From Polynucleobacter sp. AM-7D1 (GTDB taxonomy: Bacteria > Pseudomonadota > Gammaproteobacteria > Burkholderiales > Burkholderiaceae): a stretch of 64,000 nt of DNA. A program made the translations under genes and the position numbers. How positions within the stretch are numbered: position 1 is the stretch's first letter; the number at the start of each line of letters is the position of its first letter. Of this stretch, positions 18,482 through 28,037 are shown piece by piece. The stretch is from positions 124,001 to 188,000 of the forward strand of contig NZ_CP061319.1 in assembly GCF_018688455.1 (NCBI RefSeq). The letters run 5' to 3'. The notes below the pieces were generated by a model. That model worked only from the letters and a program-made list of their open reading frames with translations. It made no database searches and was not told the DNA's origin.

Positions 18482-19519
18482 ATGCAGGCCACCCAAACTA
18501 CTGAAAAACCCCTTACCCAAGTCAAGTCTCAAAAGGATTTGCATAAGGAGGTCGATGCTTCGGGTGCTTGGTCAGTTGTCGAGATTGAGGCTTTATTTGC
18601 CCTCCCATTTAGTGAATTGATGTTCAAGGCGCAAGAAACCCATCGTGCTAACTTCCCTGATGGTGATGTGGAATTAGCTACCCTCTTGTCAATCAAGACT
18701 GGTGGCTGTCCTGAGGATTGTGGCTATTGCCCACAGGCAGCTCGTTATGACACTGACGTCAAAGCCAATAAGTTGATGGATCTAGATGAGGTTTTGGAGG
18801 CAGCTAAAGCAGCGAAAGCTGCTGGATCGAATCGTTTTTGTATGGGCGCTGCTTGGCGGGAGCCTAAGGACCGTGATATTGAAAAAGTCACTGCCATGAT
18901 TAAGGGTGTCAAAGCCTTGGGCTTAGAAACCTGCGCCACTCTGGGGATGCTGGAAGCCAATCAGGCTCAAGCGCTTCAGGAGGCTGGCTTAGACTTCTAT
19001 AACCACAATTTGGATACTAGTGAGGACTTCTATCGCTCAGTCATTTCCACCCGTGGGTACCAAGACCGTTTAGATACGATTTCTAATGTACGTGCTGCAG
19101 GCATGTCAGTGTGCTGCGGTGGCATTGTGGGCATGGGTGAATCCCGTGAACAGCGTGCAGCTTTCTTGGCCCGCTTGGCCAATTTAAGCCCATATCCAGA
19201 ATCAGTTCCGATCAATCATCTGGTTCCTGTAGCAGGAACCCCATTGGCAGATCAGAAGCCATTGGATCCTTTGGAGTTTGTCAGAACTATTGCTGTAGCC
19301 CGCATCACTATGCCGCGTGCACGCGTGCGTTTGTCAGCCGGTCGCCAAGAGCTCGGCAGGGCGGTTCAGGCCATGTGCTTCCAAGCTGGCGCCAATTCTA
19401 TTTTCTATGGTGAGCAATTACTCACTACCGGTAATCCGGAAGCAGAACAAGACCGTGAACTGTTGGCCGAGCTAGGTTTAAAGACCAAACAAAGCTGTAA
19501 AGCCGAGGTTCTAGTCTAG
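18482..19519 (+). CDS. bioB: Biotin synthase
   Basis: Radical-SAM enzyme inserting sulfur into dethiobiotin. 345 residues. The [4Fe-4S] motif CPEDCGYC (Cx3Cx2C) is near residues 77-84, followed by [12 protein letters not shown] and the conserved [11 protein letters not shown]; the [2Fe-2S]-site Arg lies in [14 protein letters not shown]. Divergent from bioA; coq7 begins 13 bases after its stop. The N-terminal 30 residues are longer than in E. coli BioB. Confidence 0.97.
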   Translation: MQATQTTEKPLTQVKSQKDLHKEVDASGAWSVVEIEALFALPFSELMFKAQETHRANFPDGDVELATLLSIKTGGCPEDCGYCPQAARYDTDVKANKLMDLDEVLEAAKAAKAAGSNRFCMGAAWREPKDRDIEKVTAMIKGVKALGLETCATLGMLEANQAQALQEAGLDFYNHNLDTSEDFYRSVISTRGYQDRLDTISNVRAAGMSVCCGGIVGMGESREQRAAFLARLANLSPYPESVPINHLVPVAGTPLADQKPLDPLEFVRTIAVARITMPRARVRLSAGRQELGRAVQAMCFQAGANSIFYGEQLLTTGNPEAEQDRELLAELGLKTKQSCKAEVLV

Positions 19520-19532
19520 TTTAAATCCCCTC

Positions 19533-20162
19533 ATGGCTCTAATTGATCGCGTCATTATTGAGTTTGATACAGCCTTACGCTCGGTAGTGGGGGGTGCTCA
19601 TGCCCATCGCCTAACCCCGGGTTTAGATAAGCAATCTACCGCTTTATTGGACGCAAAAGATCGGGAGCATGCCGCTGGATTGATGCGTGTAAATCATGTG
19701 GGTGAGGTTTGCGCCCAAGCCCTGTATCAATCTCAAAAATTAGTAGCTCGCAACCCTGAAATTCGTCAGATGCTGGATCACTCTGGTCAAGAGGAAATGG
19801 ATCATTTAGCTTGGTGCGAAACGCGTCTTCAAGAGTTGGGTTCGCACACGAGTTATCTCAATCCAATTTGGTATGCAGGATCCTTTGCAATCGGCTTGGC
19901 TGCTGGCTTAGCGGGTGATAAGTGGAGTTTGGGATTTGTTGCTGAAACCGAAAAGCAGGTTGAAAATCATCTGGAGAGTCACATCCAAAAATTACCCGCA
20001 GAAGATGAGCGTTCTCGTGCCATAGTTGATCAAATGCGTATTGATGAAATTGAGCATGGACAGGCAGCAATTTCAGCGGGTGGAGCGGTCTTGCCGGAAC
20101 CGATTCAGAAGCTAATGCAGGCGATGTCCAAAGTTATGACAAGCACTGCTTACAAAATCTAG
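19533..20162 (+). CDS. coq7: Demethoxyubiquinone hydroxylase
   Basis: Di-iron monooxygenase for a late hydroxylation in ubiquinone synthesis. 209 residues. The carboxylate and histidine ligands appear as EHAAGLMRVNHVGEVCAQ at about 46-63, GQEEMDHLAWCE, ETEKQVENHLESH and RIDEIEHGQAA, the repeating ExxH pattern of the Coq7/UbiM-type ferritin-like fold. A hydrophobic stretch (FAIGLAAGLAGDKWSLGF) may associate with the membrane. Probably co-transcribed with bioB. Confidence 0.94.
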   Translation: MALIDRVIIEFDTALRSVVGGAHAHRLTPGLDKQSTALLDAKDREHAAGLMRVNHVGEVCAQALYQSQKLVARNPEIRQMLDHSGQEEMDHLAWCETRLQELGSHTSYLNPIWYAGSFAIGLAAGLAGDKWSLGFVAETEKQVENHLESHIQKLPAEDERSRAIVDQMRIDEIEHGQAAISAGGAVLPEPIQKLMQAMSKVMTSTAYKI

Positions 20163-20377
20163 TCATAAATTAATCATTCCACATATTTTTATTAAGAACA
20201 CTGTTTATTAATACAGTATATTTATCTATTATTAGGTTAAATAGCTAAGACCTATTCTTAAGTATATTTTCCAAGCCCTTGTTTCAAGTAGTAATTTTAT
20301 AAGCACCATTTTATTAACAGATAACGCTAAGTGTTTGTAATCACTAGGAAATTTCCTAAAAAATTACCCAAAAACAC

Positions 20378-20406
20378 TTGACCCTCTTATTACGATCCTC
20401 TAAAGT
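20378..20406 (+). promoter_or_regulatory. Sigma70-type promoter of mraZ and the dcw cluster
   Basis: TTGACC (20378-20383) and TAAAGT (20401-20406) are separated by exactly 17 bases, putting transcription start near 20413, about 20 bases before the mraZ ATG. The -10 overlaps the first MraZ box. It corresponds in position to the Pmra promoter known upstream of mraZ in other proteobacteria. Confidence 0.7.
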
Positions 20407-20430
20407 GGGAGGAAGTGTGAAAAAGTGGGG
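20406..20430 (+). promoter_or_regulatory. MraZ operator: three TGGGN-type boxes with 10-base period
   Basis: TGGGA (20406-20410), TGTGA (20416-20420) and TGGGG (20426-20430) are separated by five-base spacers. This matches the known proteobacterial MraZ site of TGGGN direct repeats with five-base spacers just ahead of mraZ; the middle box has one mismatch. The position, from the -10 element to three bases before the mraZ ATG, fits repression by MraZ. Confidence 0.8.
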
Positions 20431-20433
20431 TAA

Positions 20434-20865
20434 ATGGTGTTTCAGGGTGCTTCAGCTCTCAATTTAGATGCAAAAGGCCGCATGTCTGTGCCGGCAAAGC
20501 ATCGTGACGCCTTGTTGGTTCAAGGTGAGGGTCGTATCACGCTCACAAAACACCCGGATGGATGTCTATTGTTATTCCCCCGTCCCGAGTGGGAAACTTT
20601 CCGTTCACGTGTCGCGCAATTACCCATGGATGCCCATTGGTGGCGTCGAATCTTCCTTGGCAATGCTGCAGAAGTTGATTTGGACAGTGCTGGAAGAATT
20701 CTGGTGAGCCCAGAGCTGCGATCAGCTGCTGGTATTGAAAAGGAAGTGATGCTACTCGGCATGGGTAGTCATCTAGAGTTGTGGGACGCCGCTACTTACG
20801 CTACAAAAGAACAGGCTGCCATTGCACAAGGTATGCCTGAAGCCCTGAAGCAATTTAATTTTTGA
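20434..20865 (+). CDS. mraZ: Transcriptional regulator MraZ
   Basis: Repressor of the division and cell-wall cluster, folding like AbrB-type swapped hairpins and forming a ring of subunits. 143 residues with the two family repeats [15 protein letters not shown] (about 8-22) and [15 protein letters not shown] (about 81-95). First gene of the dcw cluster, starting three bases after the third MraZ box, which supports autoregulation. rsmH begins 12 bases downstream. Confidence 0.96.
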   Translation: MVFQGASALNLDAKGRMSVPAKHRDALLVQGEGRITLTKHPDGCLLLFPRPEWETFRSRVAQLPMDAHWWRRIFLGNAAEVDLDSAGRILVSPELRSAAGIEKEVMLLGMGSHLELWDAATYATKEQAAIAQGMPEALKQFNF

Positions 20866-20877
20866 TGACAGGGTGCC

Positions 20878-21828
20878 ATGAACATAACTCATCGCCCAGT
20901 ATTACTGGCCGAGGCGGTGACGGCGCTGATCAGTGGTCCACGCATCAACTCTCCCGAGGCTTCACAAAACCTGCTCCTGATCGATGGAACATTTGGGCGC
21001 GGTGGTCACACGCAAGCGCTACTCTCGCAATTGCCTCAAGGCGCGCGAATGATTTCTTTCGACAAAGATTTAGATGCGATTGCAGTCGCGGAAAAAATCA
21101 ACGACTCTCGTTTGAGAATTGTGCACGACAGTTTTGCGCAGATGGATCAATACGCGGAGTCAGAATCTGTCGACGGTATTTTGTTAGACCTGGGTATCAG
21201 CTCTCCACAGGTGGACGAAGCGCATCGTGGCTTTTCCTTTCGCAAGGATGGTCCACTCGATATGCGCATGAACACGGATCAAGGTTTGACGGCAGCGGAA
21301 TGGTTGGAGCAAGCATCACAAGAGGACATCACGCGCGTGATTAAGACTTATGGTGAGGAACGTTTTGCATTTCAGATCGCTAAGGCTATTGTGGCAAAGC
21401 GAGAGGAAGGCTTGCCCCCAAAAACAACCTTGCAATTAGCAAGCTTAGTAGCCAGCGTAGTTCGTACAAGAGAAGTAGGTCAAGATCCAGCTACTCGCAC
21501 TTTTCAAGCGCTCCGTATTTTTATTAATCGTGAATTAGAAGATCTAGAGCTTGGATTAAAAGCGGCGTTAAGTTTGTTAAAGCCAGGCGCACGTTTGGCA
21601 GTGATTAGTTTTCATTCGCTCGAAGATCGCATCGTGAAGCAATTCATGCAGTCGCATGCGAAGGTTGAAGTACCACGCGGTTTACCTGTCCGCGATCGAG
21701 ATTTGCCACAAAGCGCCTTAGAGATTATTGGGCGCGTTAAACCTAGTGATGAGGAGATTCGAGAGAACCCTCGCGCTCGTTCGGCCATCATGCGTGTTGC
21801 TGAAAAGCGCACAGGAGTATTCGCTTGA
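20878..21828 (+). CDS. rsmH: 16S rRNA (cytosine-1402-N4)-methyltransferase
   Basis: Methylates C1402 of 16S rRNA in the P site (formerly MraW). 316 residues; it begins [10 protein letters not shown], the SAM-binding loop [10 protein letters not shown] lies at about 34-43, [20 protein letters not shown] and PDMRMN-like LDMRMNTDQ follow, and [15 protein letters not shown] is near the C-terminus. Second gene of the dcw cluster; its TGA overlaps the TTG start of ftsL. Confidence 0.96.
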   Translation: MNITHRPVLLAEAVTALISGPRINSPEASQNLLLIDGTFGRGGHTQALLSQLPQGARMISFDKDLDAIAVAEKINDSRLRIVHDSFAQMDQYAESESVDGILLDLGISSPQVDEAHRGFSFRKDGPLDMRMNTDQGLTAAEWLEQASQEDITRVIKTYGEERFAFQIAKAIVAKREEGLPPKTTLQLASLVASVVRTREVGQDPATRTFQALRIFINRELEDLELGLKAALSLLKPGARLAVISFHSLEDRIVKQFMQSHAKVEVPRGLPVRDRDLPQSALEIIGRVKPSDEEIRENPRARSAIMRVAEKRTGVFA

Positions 21829-22091
21829 ATCGAGCCACGCTAACTTTACTCGTTTTATTGTTGATCTGTGCCCTATCGCTGGTCGCAGCCCAGCAGCGTG
21901 CGCGTAAATTATTTATCGCTTTAGACCGTGCGCAAATTGAAGAGCGTAAGCTAAATCAAGACTGGCTACGTCTAGAGTACGAGCAGCGGAATCTATCGAA
22001 GTCTGCACGGATACGAGATGTTGCTCGCAATCAGTTACGAATGGTTCCTATATCTCCAGAGCGTACTTTGTATCTGAAGGAGACTAGATGA
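21825..22091 (+). CDS. ftsL: Cell division protein FtsL
   Basis: Small bitopic divisome protein working with FtsB and FtsQ. 88 residues: a single membrane span ([17 protein letters not shown]) near the N-terminus followed by a periplasmic coiled coil rich in Glu, Arg and Leu ([20 protein letters not shown]). The start is TTG at 21825, within TTGA shared with the rsmH stop and with GGAG upstream. Identification rests on position, size and layout since FtsL is poorly conserved; the downstream ATGA overlap with ftsI supports it. Confidence 0.92.
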   Translation: MNRATLTLLVLLLICALSLVAAQQRARKLFIALDRAQIEERKLNQDWLRLEYEQRNLSKSARIRDVARNQLRMVPISPERTLYLKETR

Positions 22092-23860
22092 GGACGGTAG
22101 GCTTCTCTACTACGCCGAATTTAGTGTTGCGTCTGCCTATGTGGCGGTCGCGCCTCATGCTGTTCATACTTTTTTTTGTATTCATGCTGCTGCTGATTCG
22201 TGCGTTTTGGATTCAAGGCCCAGGGAATGCATTCTATGAAGCAAAGGGTGTGCGCGGTACACAACGTGAGTTGGAGCTACCTGCTTCCCGCGGAAAAATA
22301 TTGGATCGTAATGGCCAAGTGATTGCTACGAGCTTGGAGGCAAAGTCAGTGATCGCCTATAACGACACTGTACCGGATGACTTGGCTGCAGATAAAGTGC
22401 AAAAGTTAGCAAGACTATTGCAGATTAGCGAAGCAGATTTACGTAAAAAGTTAAAAGAAGATCGTAAGCAAATTTTCTTAAAGCGCCAAGTAGATCCAGA
22501 AGTGGCGCAAAAAATTAGGCAATTAGAAATCCCAGGTATTGGTTTAAATAATGAGTACCGTCGCTTTTATCCAGAGGGCGAGGCGATGGCACACGTAGTT
22601 GGCTTTACTAACGTGGAAGATCGTGGCCAAGAGGGCATGGAGCTCTCGAGAGAAAAAGACTTGGCTGGACATCCAGGTGCACGTCGAGTAGTTGTGGATC
22701 GTCTCGGGCGTGTTGTTGAAGAAGTTTCGATTTTGCAGTTACCGCAAAATGGGAAGGATTTGCAGCTCTCGATTGATAGCAAGATTCAGTTTTTGGCTTA
22801 TAACGCCGTCAAGAGTGCGGTTGAGCAACATCGAGCAAGTGCTGGTGGTGCAGTCGTCTTGGATACCCATACTGGGGAGATCTTGGCATTGGCGAATTAC
22901 CCAAGCTATAACCCCAACGATCGCAAGAAGTTAACTGGTGAGCAACTGCGTAATCGTGTATTAACTGACACCTTTGAGCCTGGCTCAACAATGAAGCCAT
23001 TGACCGTGGCGATTGCATTGGAAAAAGGTGTTATTTCTCCGAATACCAATATGGTGATTGGTGCAAAATATTTGGTTGGTCCCAAGCCGATAACAGATAC
23101 ACATCCTTATGGAAATTTGACGGTATCTCAAATCATTCAAAAATCAAGCAATATTGGTACGGCTAAAATTGCGATGAATGATTTAACCGCTGAAGAGATG
23201 TGGAATTTTTATACATCTGTCGGTCTGGGTCAGGCACCGAAGATTGGCTTTCCGGGTGCTGTAGCCGGTACGGTACACCCCTATAAAAAATGGATGCCAA
23301 CTGATCAGGCGCGAATTGCATTTGGTTATGGCATTTCAGGTTCACTCTTTCAGGTGGCTCGTGCTTACACCATCTTTGCTCGTGACGGCGAATTGGTCCC
23401 GCTCACGATTGAGCGTAGTCCAGAGTTCAAATCTGGTACACACATTATTTCTGCTAAAACAGCGCTCGAGATGCGCAGCATGATGGAATCTGTTACAGAG
23501 CCTGGCGGTACTGCAATCAAAGCGCAGGCTGAAGGTTATCGCGTTGGTGGAAAAACAGGTACAGCTCATAAATTAGTGGGTAAGGGCTACGGCAATAAAT
23601 ACCGCGCTTACTTCGCTGGTCTCGCACCAATCAGTGCGCCACGCATTGTGGTTGCTGTGATGATTGATGAGCCTACTGGCGGCAGTCACTATGGTGGTGA
23701 TGTTGCCGCACCAGTGTTTTCTACTATTGTGAGTGAGACTTTGCGCACACTCAATGTTGCTCCTGATAGCAATATGAATCAGGCAGTATTGGAAAATAAA
23801 AATAGTGCAGAGATTCAAAGTGCTGCAGTCAAAACAAATGCAGCGGTTTTGAAGAGATGA
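22088..23860 (+). CDS. ftsI: Peptidoglycan D,D-transpeptidase FtsI (PBP3)
   Basis: Septal crosslinking enzyme, class B penicillin-binding protein. 590 residues: a cytoplasmic tail, one membrane span at about 22-40, a pedestal domain (RGKILDRNGQVIATS at about 68-82) and the transpeptidase domain with the active serine in FEPGSTMKP (S300, K303), SSN in KSSNIG and KTG in GGKTGTAHK. Starts in ATGA with ftsL and ends in ATGA with murE. Confidence 0.97.
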   Translation: MRTVGFSTTPNLVLRLPMWRSRLMLFILFFVFMLLLIRAFWIQGPGNAFYEAKGVRGTQRELELPASRGKILDRNGQVIATSLEAKSVIAYNDTVPDDLAADKVQKLARLLQISEADLRKKLKEDRKQIFLKRQVDPEVAQKIRQLEIPGIGLNNEYRRFYPEGEAMAHVVGFTNVEDRGQEGMELSREKDLAGHPGARRVVVDRLGRVVEEVSILQLPQNGKDLQLSIDSKIQFLAYNAVKSAVEQHRASAGGAVVLDTHTGEILALANYPSYNPNDRKKLTGEQLRNRVLTDTFEPGSTMKPLTVAIALEKGVISPNTNMVIGAKYLVGPKPITDTHPYGNLTVSQIIQKSSNIGTAKIAMNDLTAEEMWNFYTSVGLGQAPKIGFPGAVAGTVHPYKKWMPTDQARIAFGYGISGSLFQVARAYTIFARDGELVPLTIERSPEFKSGTHIISAKTALEMRSMMESVTEPGGTAIKAQAEGYRVGGKTGTAHKLVGKGYGNKYRAYFAGLAPISAPRIVVAVMIDEPTGGSHYGGDVAAPVFSTIVSETLRTLNVAPDSNMNQAVLENKNSAEIQSAAVKTNAAVLKR

Positions 23861-25410
23861 TGACAATGGTCAATATTGAGCCCCATCTCTTGATCTCGCA
23901 TTTACGCGATCTCACATCTGTGCATGCAAAAGTTACTGCAGATAGTCGTCAAATTGAATCTGGCGATATCTTCTTTGCATATCCTGTTGGTCATGGGAAT
24001 GCTTTGCGGGATGGTCGTGATTACATTGCCGCTGCCTTGGCAAATGGTGCTGCGGCAGTTGTATTTGATCCTGTAGATGGTGTTGCTAATGAATACCTAG
24101 ATCGCCCAGAATGTTTTGCTATTGATAATTTATCTAGCTTAGCTGGAGAGTTGTGTGCAGAGTGGTACGGTTACCCTAGTAAGCAGTTGAATATTATCGG
24201 CGTTACCGGTACCAATGGAAAAACTAGTATTACCCAGTGGGTCGCACAAGCTTTGGATGAGTCAAGTCATCGAACAGCAGTATTGGGCACTTTAGGCACT
24301 GGATTTCCAGGAGCATTAGTTCGGACTGGTTACACCACGCCTGATGCTCCGAGATTGCAAACAGAATTAAAAGAATTACTTGATGCAGGTGCGCAGCAGG
24401 TGGCCATAGAGATTTCTTCTCATGCACTCGATCAGGGTCGGGTTGCTGGCTTGGATGTACGTACTGCCGTATTTACCAATTTGACTCAAGATCACTTGGA
24501 TTATCACGGCACGATGGGTGAGTACGCTGAGGCCAAGGCAAAGCTGTTCCAACTGCCCCAGCTTGAAAATGCCATTATTAATTTTGATGATCCTTTTGGT
24601 CGCGAATTAGCCATCAAGCTTCTCGCTGGAGATGGACCAAGTGTGTGGGGCTATGCACTAAGCAGTAATGCATTTGCTGGATTTGAAAAATTTGGCGATC
24701 GTCTGAAACGGAACTACGCAAAAGACACGGTATTTGCAACAGCGGGTTATGAATCTGAATTTAGCTGTGATACATCCAGCTCGAACACTGTTCAGCTTGC
24801 AGTATTGGGTGAATTCAATCTCAGTAATTGTCTTGCGGTTTGGACAGTTCTATTGGCTCAAGGATTGAATCCAACCGAGGCCTCCAAACGTATGAGCAAA
24901 TTGAGCTCTGTTCCAGGCCGAATGGAATTGATTCGCGTGCAAAAAACTCAAAGAACTGAGGGCCCCTTGGTAGTTGTGGACTATGCACATACACCAGATG
25001 CTCTCACTAAAGTATTGAATGCCTTGCGCCCTATTGCAAATCAACGCGATGGAAAAGTTTGGTGTGTCTTTGGTTGTGGTGGTGATCGAGATTCAGGTAA
25101 ACGCTCGCAAATGGGTAAGCTTGCTCAGGAGTTTGCCGATTACATTGTCATTACAAGTGATAACCCAAGATCTGAAGATCCAGAATCCATCATTGCCATG
25201 ATTCAATCTGGCATGACTGGCAGCTTGGCAAATGTGCAAGTACTGCCTGATAGAGCTGCTGCCATCATGGCTGCAGTTCGACATGCTGATATAAAAGATA
25301 TTGTTTTGGTTGCAGGCAAGGGACATGAGTCCACTCAAGAAATCAACGGCAAGAAATTTGATTTTTCTGATCAAGAGCATATTCGTTTAGCAGCAGGGGG
25401 TGGTTTATGA
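23857..25410 (+). CDS. murE: UDP-MurNAc-Ala-Glu:meso-diaminopimelate ligase
   Basis: Adds the third stem-peptide residue. 517 residues. ATP-binding GVTGTNGKTS at about 113-122, HDALDQGRV-like SSHALDQGRVAG, and NLTQDHLDYHGTM. The DNPRSEDP motif near 432-439 is the meso-DAP specificity signature, so a Gram-negative-type DAP wall is predicted. Start ATG at 23857 overlaps the ftsI stop; it ends in ATGA with murF. Confidence 0.97.
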   Translation: MMTMVNIEPHLLISHLRDLTSVHAKVTADSRQIESGDIFFAYPVGHGNALRDGRDYIAAALANGAAAVVFDPVDGVANEYLDRPECFAIDNLSSLAGELCAEWYGYPSKQLNIIGVTGTNGKTSITQWVAQALDESSHRTAVLGTLGTGFPGALVRTGYTTPDAPRLQTELKELLDAGAQQVAIEISSHALDQGRVAGLDVRTAVFTNLTQDHLDYHGTMGEYAEAKAKLFQLPQLENAIINFDDPFGRELAIKLLAGDGPSVWGYALSSNAFAGFEKFGDRLKRNYAKDTVFATAGYESEFSCDTSSSNTVQLAVLGEFNLSNCLAVWTVLLAQGLNPTEASKRMSKLSSVPGRMELIRVQKTQRTEGPLVVVDYAHTPDALTKVLNALRPIANQRDGKVWCVFGCGGDRDSGKRSQMGKLAQEFADYIVITSDNPRSEDPESIIAMIQSGMTGSLANVQVLPDRAAAIMAAVRHADIKDIVLVAGKGHESTQEINGKKFDFSDQEHIRLAAGGGL

Positions 25411-26867
25411 CTACTTTGGTTGCTACCCCAATGACCACGCTTGCTCAGGTACATGCTATGTTGCCAGGCAGTCAGTTGATTCATGCTGATTTGCAGTCTG
25501 CGTCATCGATTTCTATTGATCATGTGGGTAGTGATAGTCGTCAGGTTCAGCCCGGTGAATTATTTATTGCCTTGTCGGGCGAACGTTTTGATGCACATCA
25601 TTTCTTGGGGGAGGTGGCCACAGCAGGAGCAAGTGGGGCGCTCATTAGTGATAAAGCAGCATGCCCAGAAAATTTAGCGGCAGTTTGTGTCAAGGATGTT
25701 AAACAATCTTTGGGTGAGCTAGCAAAGGCATGGCGTGCACAGTTCTCTATTCCGGTGGCTTTAGTAACAGGATCCAATGGTAAGACCACTGTAAAAGAAA
25801 TGATTGCCTCCATCTTTAAAGCTGCTGTTGGTGAGAAATGCACTCTAGTTACTAAAGGTAATTTCAATAACGATATTGGACTGCCTTTAACTTTGTTACG
25901 CATGCGCTCGACTGATCGTTTGGCAGTAATTGAGTTAGGCATGAACCATCCCGGCGAAACAGCAGAGTTAGCTGTCATTGCTCAAGCCAATATTGGGCTG
26001 ATTAATAATGCTCAGCGCGAGCATCAAGAATTTATGGCAACCGTAGAAGCTGTTGCACAAGAACATGCAACTGCCTTGAGCTCACTTCCTGCGGACGGAG
26101 TCGCAGTATTTTCGGCGGATTCTGAATTTTCTAAAGTTTGGTATCAAGCTGCGGCAGGACGTAAGGTGATTGATTTTGCTTTGTCTACAGATACTGCTTC
26201 AACTAAAGCCTCTGTAGTTGGTAAGTTATTGCCCAGCGGGCGAATTGAGATTTCAACTGATCGTGGCAAGCTTGAGGTTCAACTGAATACATTAGGAGCC
26301 CACAATGTTCGCAATGCATTAGCGGCTAGCGCAGTCGCATTGGGTGCTGGCTTAAGTTTGGAGCAGATAAAGACTGGCCTGGAATCTTTTGTTCCAGTAA
26401 ATGGACGCATGCAATCAAAGCCTTTAAGTGTTGGACGCACTTTGATCGATGATAGTTACAACGCCAACCCGGATTCGGTTAGAGCTGCTATTGATGCACT
26501 CAAACAGTCTGGAAATAATTCTTGGTTAGTGTTGGGCGATATGGGTGAGGTAGGTGATCAAGGTCCTGCGTTTCATGAAGAAGTCGGTGCCTATGCTGCT
26601 GAGCAGGGCATTAGTAAGTTATTCGCCTTAGGAGAACAGTGCAAATTTACTGTTCAGGGATTTAACGAATCAGAGAAGGTCTTAGCTACAAGCAGGGCCA
26701 CTCACTTCACAACTTTAGATCGCTTGCTCGAAGAGCTCAATTTGGCACTAGCAGACCACGAGTCGAGCAAGCAAATGCATTTAGATATTTTGGTTAAGGG
26801 ATCGCGTTTTATGCGTATGGAGCGGGTAGTACAGGCCTTATTAGAGGAGGCTAAAACATGCTCTTAA
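25407..26867 (+). CDS. murF: UDP-MurNAc-tripeptide:D-Ala-D-Ala ligase
   Basis: Completes the UDP-MurNAc-pentapeptide. 486 residues. An N-terminal Mur domain with [15 protein letters not shown]-loop [12 protein letters not shown] at about 120-131, the family segment [16 protein letters not shown], and GRMQSKPL...[11 protein letters not shown] toward the C-terminus. Overlaps murE by four bases and mraY by ten. Confidence 0.97.
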   Translation: MTTLVATPMTTLAQVHAMLPGSQLIHADLQSASSISIDHVGSDSRQVQPGELFIALSGERFDAHHFLGEVATAGASGALISDKAACPENLAAVCVKDVKQSLGELAKAWRAQFSIPVALVTGSNGKTTVKEMIASIFKAAVGEKCTLVTKGNFNNDIGLPLTLLRMRSTDRLAVIELGMNHPGETAELAVIAQANIGLINNAQREHQEFMATVEAVAQEHATALSSLPADGVAVFSADSEFSKVWYQAAAGRKVIDFALSTDTASTKASVVGKLLPSGRIEISTDRGKLEVQLNTLGAHNVRNALAASAVALGAGLSLEQIKTGLESFVPVNGRMQSKPLSVGRTLIDDSYNANPDSVRAAIDALKQSGNNSWLVLGDMGEVGDQGPAFHEEVGAYAAEQGISKLFALGEQCKFTVQGFNESEKVLATSRATHFTTLDRLLEELNLALADHESSKQMHLDILVKGSRFMRMERVVQALLEEAKTCS

Positions 26868-28027
26868 TATTGGCGCAATGGTTACAGGATGATTTTGGAT
26901 TTTTCCGAGTCTTTAACTACATCACCTTTAGGGCGGTGATGGCAACGGTGACAGCTTTGCTAATCGGGTTAGCAGCTGGCCCGTGGGTTATTCGGAAGTT
27001 GACTGCATTAAAGATGGGTCAAGCAGTTCGTACAGATGGCCCACAAACCCATTTAGTGAAATCAGGCACACCAACCATGGGTGGTGTATTGATTCTTTTG
27101 GGTATTTTTATTTCCTGCATGCTGTGGGCTGATCTGAGCAATCGCTTTATATGGATTGTGATGATTGTGACTTTCGGATTTGGCTTGGTAGGCTGGGTTG
27201 ACGATTACCGTAAGGTTGCACGTAAAGATCCTAAGGGAATGGCTTCAAGAGAAAAATTCTTTTGGCAGACTTTGATCGGATTATTCGCTGCTATTTACTT
27301 AGCCTTCTCTGTATCGGAAGTGAATAATTTCAAAGTGTTACAGCTATTCTTCGATTGGCTTAAAAGTGGCTTTGCTTTAGATCTGCCAGCTAAATCGAAC
27401 TTACTGATTCCCTTTATGAAAGAAGTGAGCTATCCCTTGGGTGTGATGGGGTTCATCATTTTGAGTTACTTAGTAATTGTTGGCAGTAGTAATGCTGTGA
27501 ACTTAACCGATGGTCTTGATGGTTTAGTCATCATGCCGGTGATATTGGTTGGTGCCGCTCTAGGCGCTTTTGCTTATGTGATGGGTAATGCAATTTACGC
27601 AAAGTATTTGTTATTCCCCTACATTCCTGGTGCAGGTGAGCTCATGATCTTCTGTGGTGCCATGGGTGGTGCGGGATTAGCATTCCTTTGGTACAACACA
27701 CATCCTGCCCAAGTATTTATGGGCGATGTTGGCGCACTTGCTTTGGGTGGCGCACTTGGAACTATTGCCGTGATTGTTCGCCAAGAAATCGTGCTCTTTG
27801 TCATGGGCGGAATCTTTGTGGCAGAAACACTGTCAGTAATGCTGCAAGTGTTTTGGTTCAAATTTACCAAGAAGCGTTTTGGCGAAGGCCGTCGCATTTT
27901 TAGGATGGCCCCACTGCATCACCATTTCGAATTGGGTGGCTGGCGCGAAACACAAGTAGTAGTTCGCTTCTGGATCATCACCATTTTATTAGTACTCATT
28001 GGCCTCTCCAGCCTGAAATTAAGGTAA
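26858..28027 (+). CDS. mraY: Phospho-MurNAc-pentapeptide transferase
   Basis: Polytopic membrane enzyme that makes lipid I from undecaprenyl phosphate. 389 residues with about ten membrane spans. Catalytic motifs: [14 protein letters not shown] (Asp pair), [10 protein letters not shown] and [12 protein letters not shown] near the C-terminus. AGGAGG lies 8 bases before the ATG, inside murF. Confidence 0.97.
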   Translation: MLLILAQWLQDDFGFFRVFNYITFRAVMATVTALLIGLAAGPWVIRKLTALKMGQAVRTDGPQTHLVKSGTPTMGGVLILLGIFISCMLWADLSNRFIWIVMIVTFGFGLVGWVDDYRKVARKDPKGMASREKFFWQTLIGLFAAIYLAFSVSEVNNFKVLQLFFDWLKSGFALDLPAKSNLLIPFMKEVSYPLGVMGFIILSYLVIVGSSNAVNLTDGLDGLVIMPVILVGAALGAFAYVMGNAIYAKYLLFPYIPGAGELMIFCGAMGGAGLAFLWYNTHPAQVFMGDVGALALGGALGTIAVIVRQEIVLFVMGGIFVAETLSVMLQVFWFKFTKKRFGEGRRIFRMAPLHHHFELGGWRETQVVVRFWIITILLVLIGLSSLKLR

Positions 28028-28037
28028 GCCAAAGAAT

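Larger units (their letters stand above)
20163..20433 (+). promoter_or_regulatory. AT-rich regulatory region upstream of the dcw cluster
   Basis: The longest gene-free stretch in the window, strongly AT-rich. It contains three dyads: ACTGT-N8-ACAGT (20200-20217), TAGGT-N12-ACCTA (20233-20254) and a perfect 14-base palindrome TAGGAAATTTCCTA (20345-20358) ending 19 bases before the -35 hexamer. The promoter and MraZ boxes at its 3' end are listed separately. No ORF or RNA gene is evident. Confidence 0.6.
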
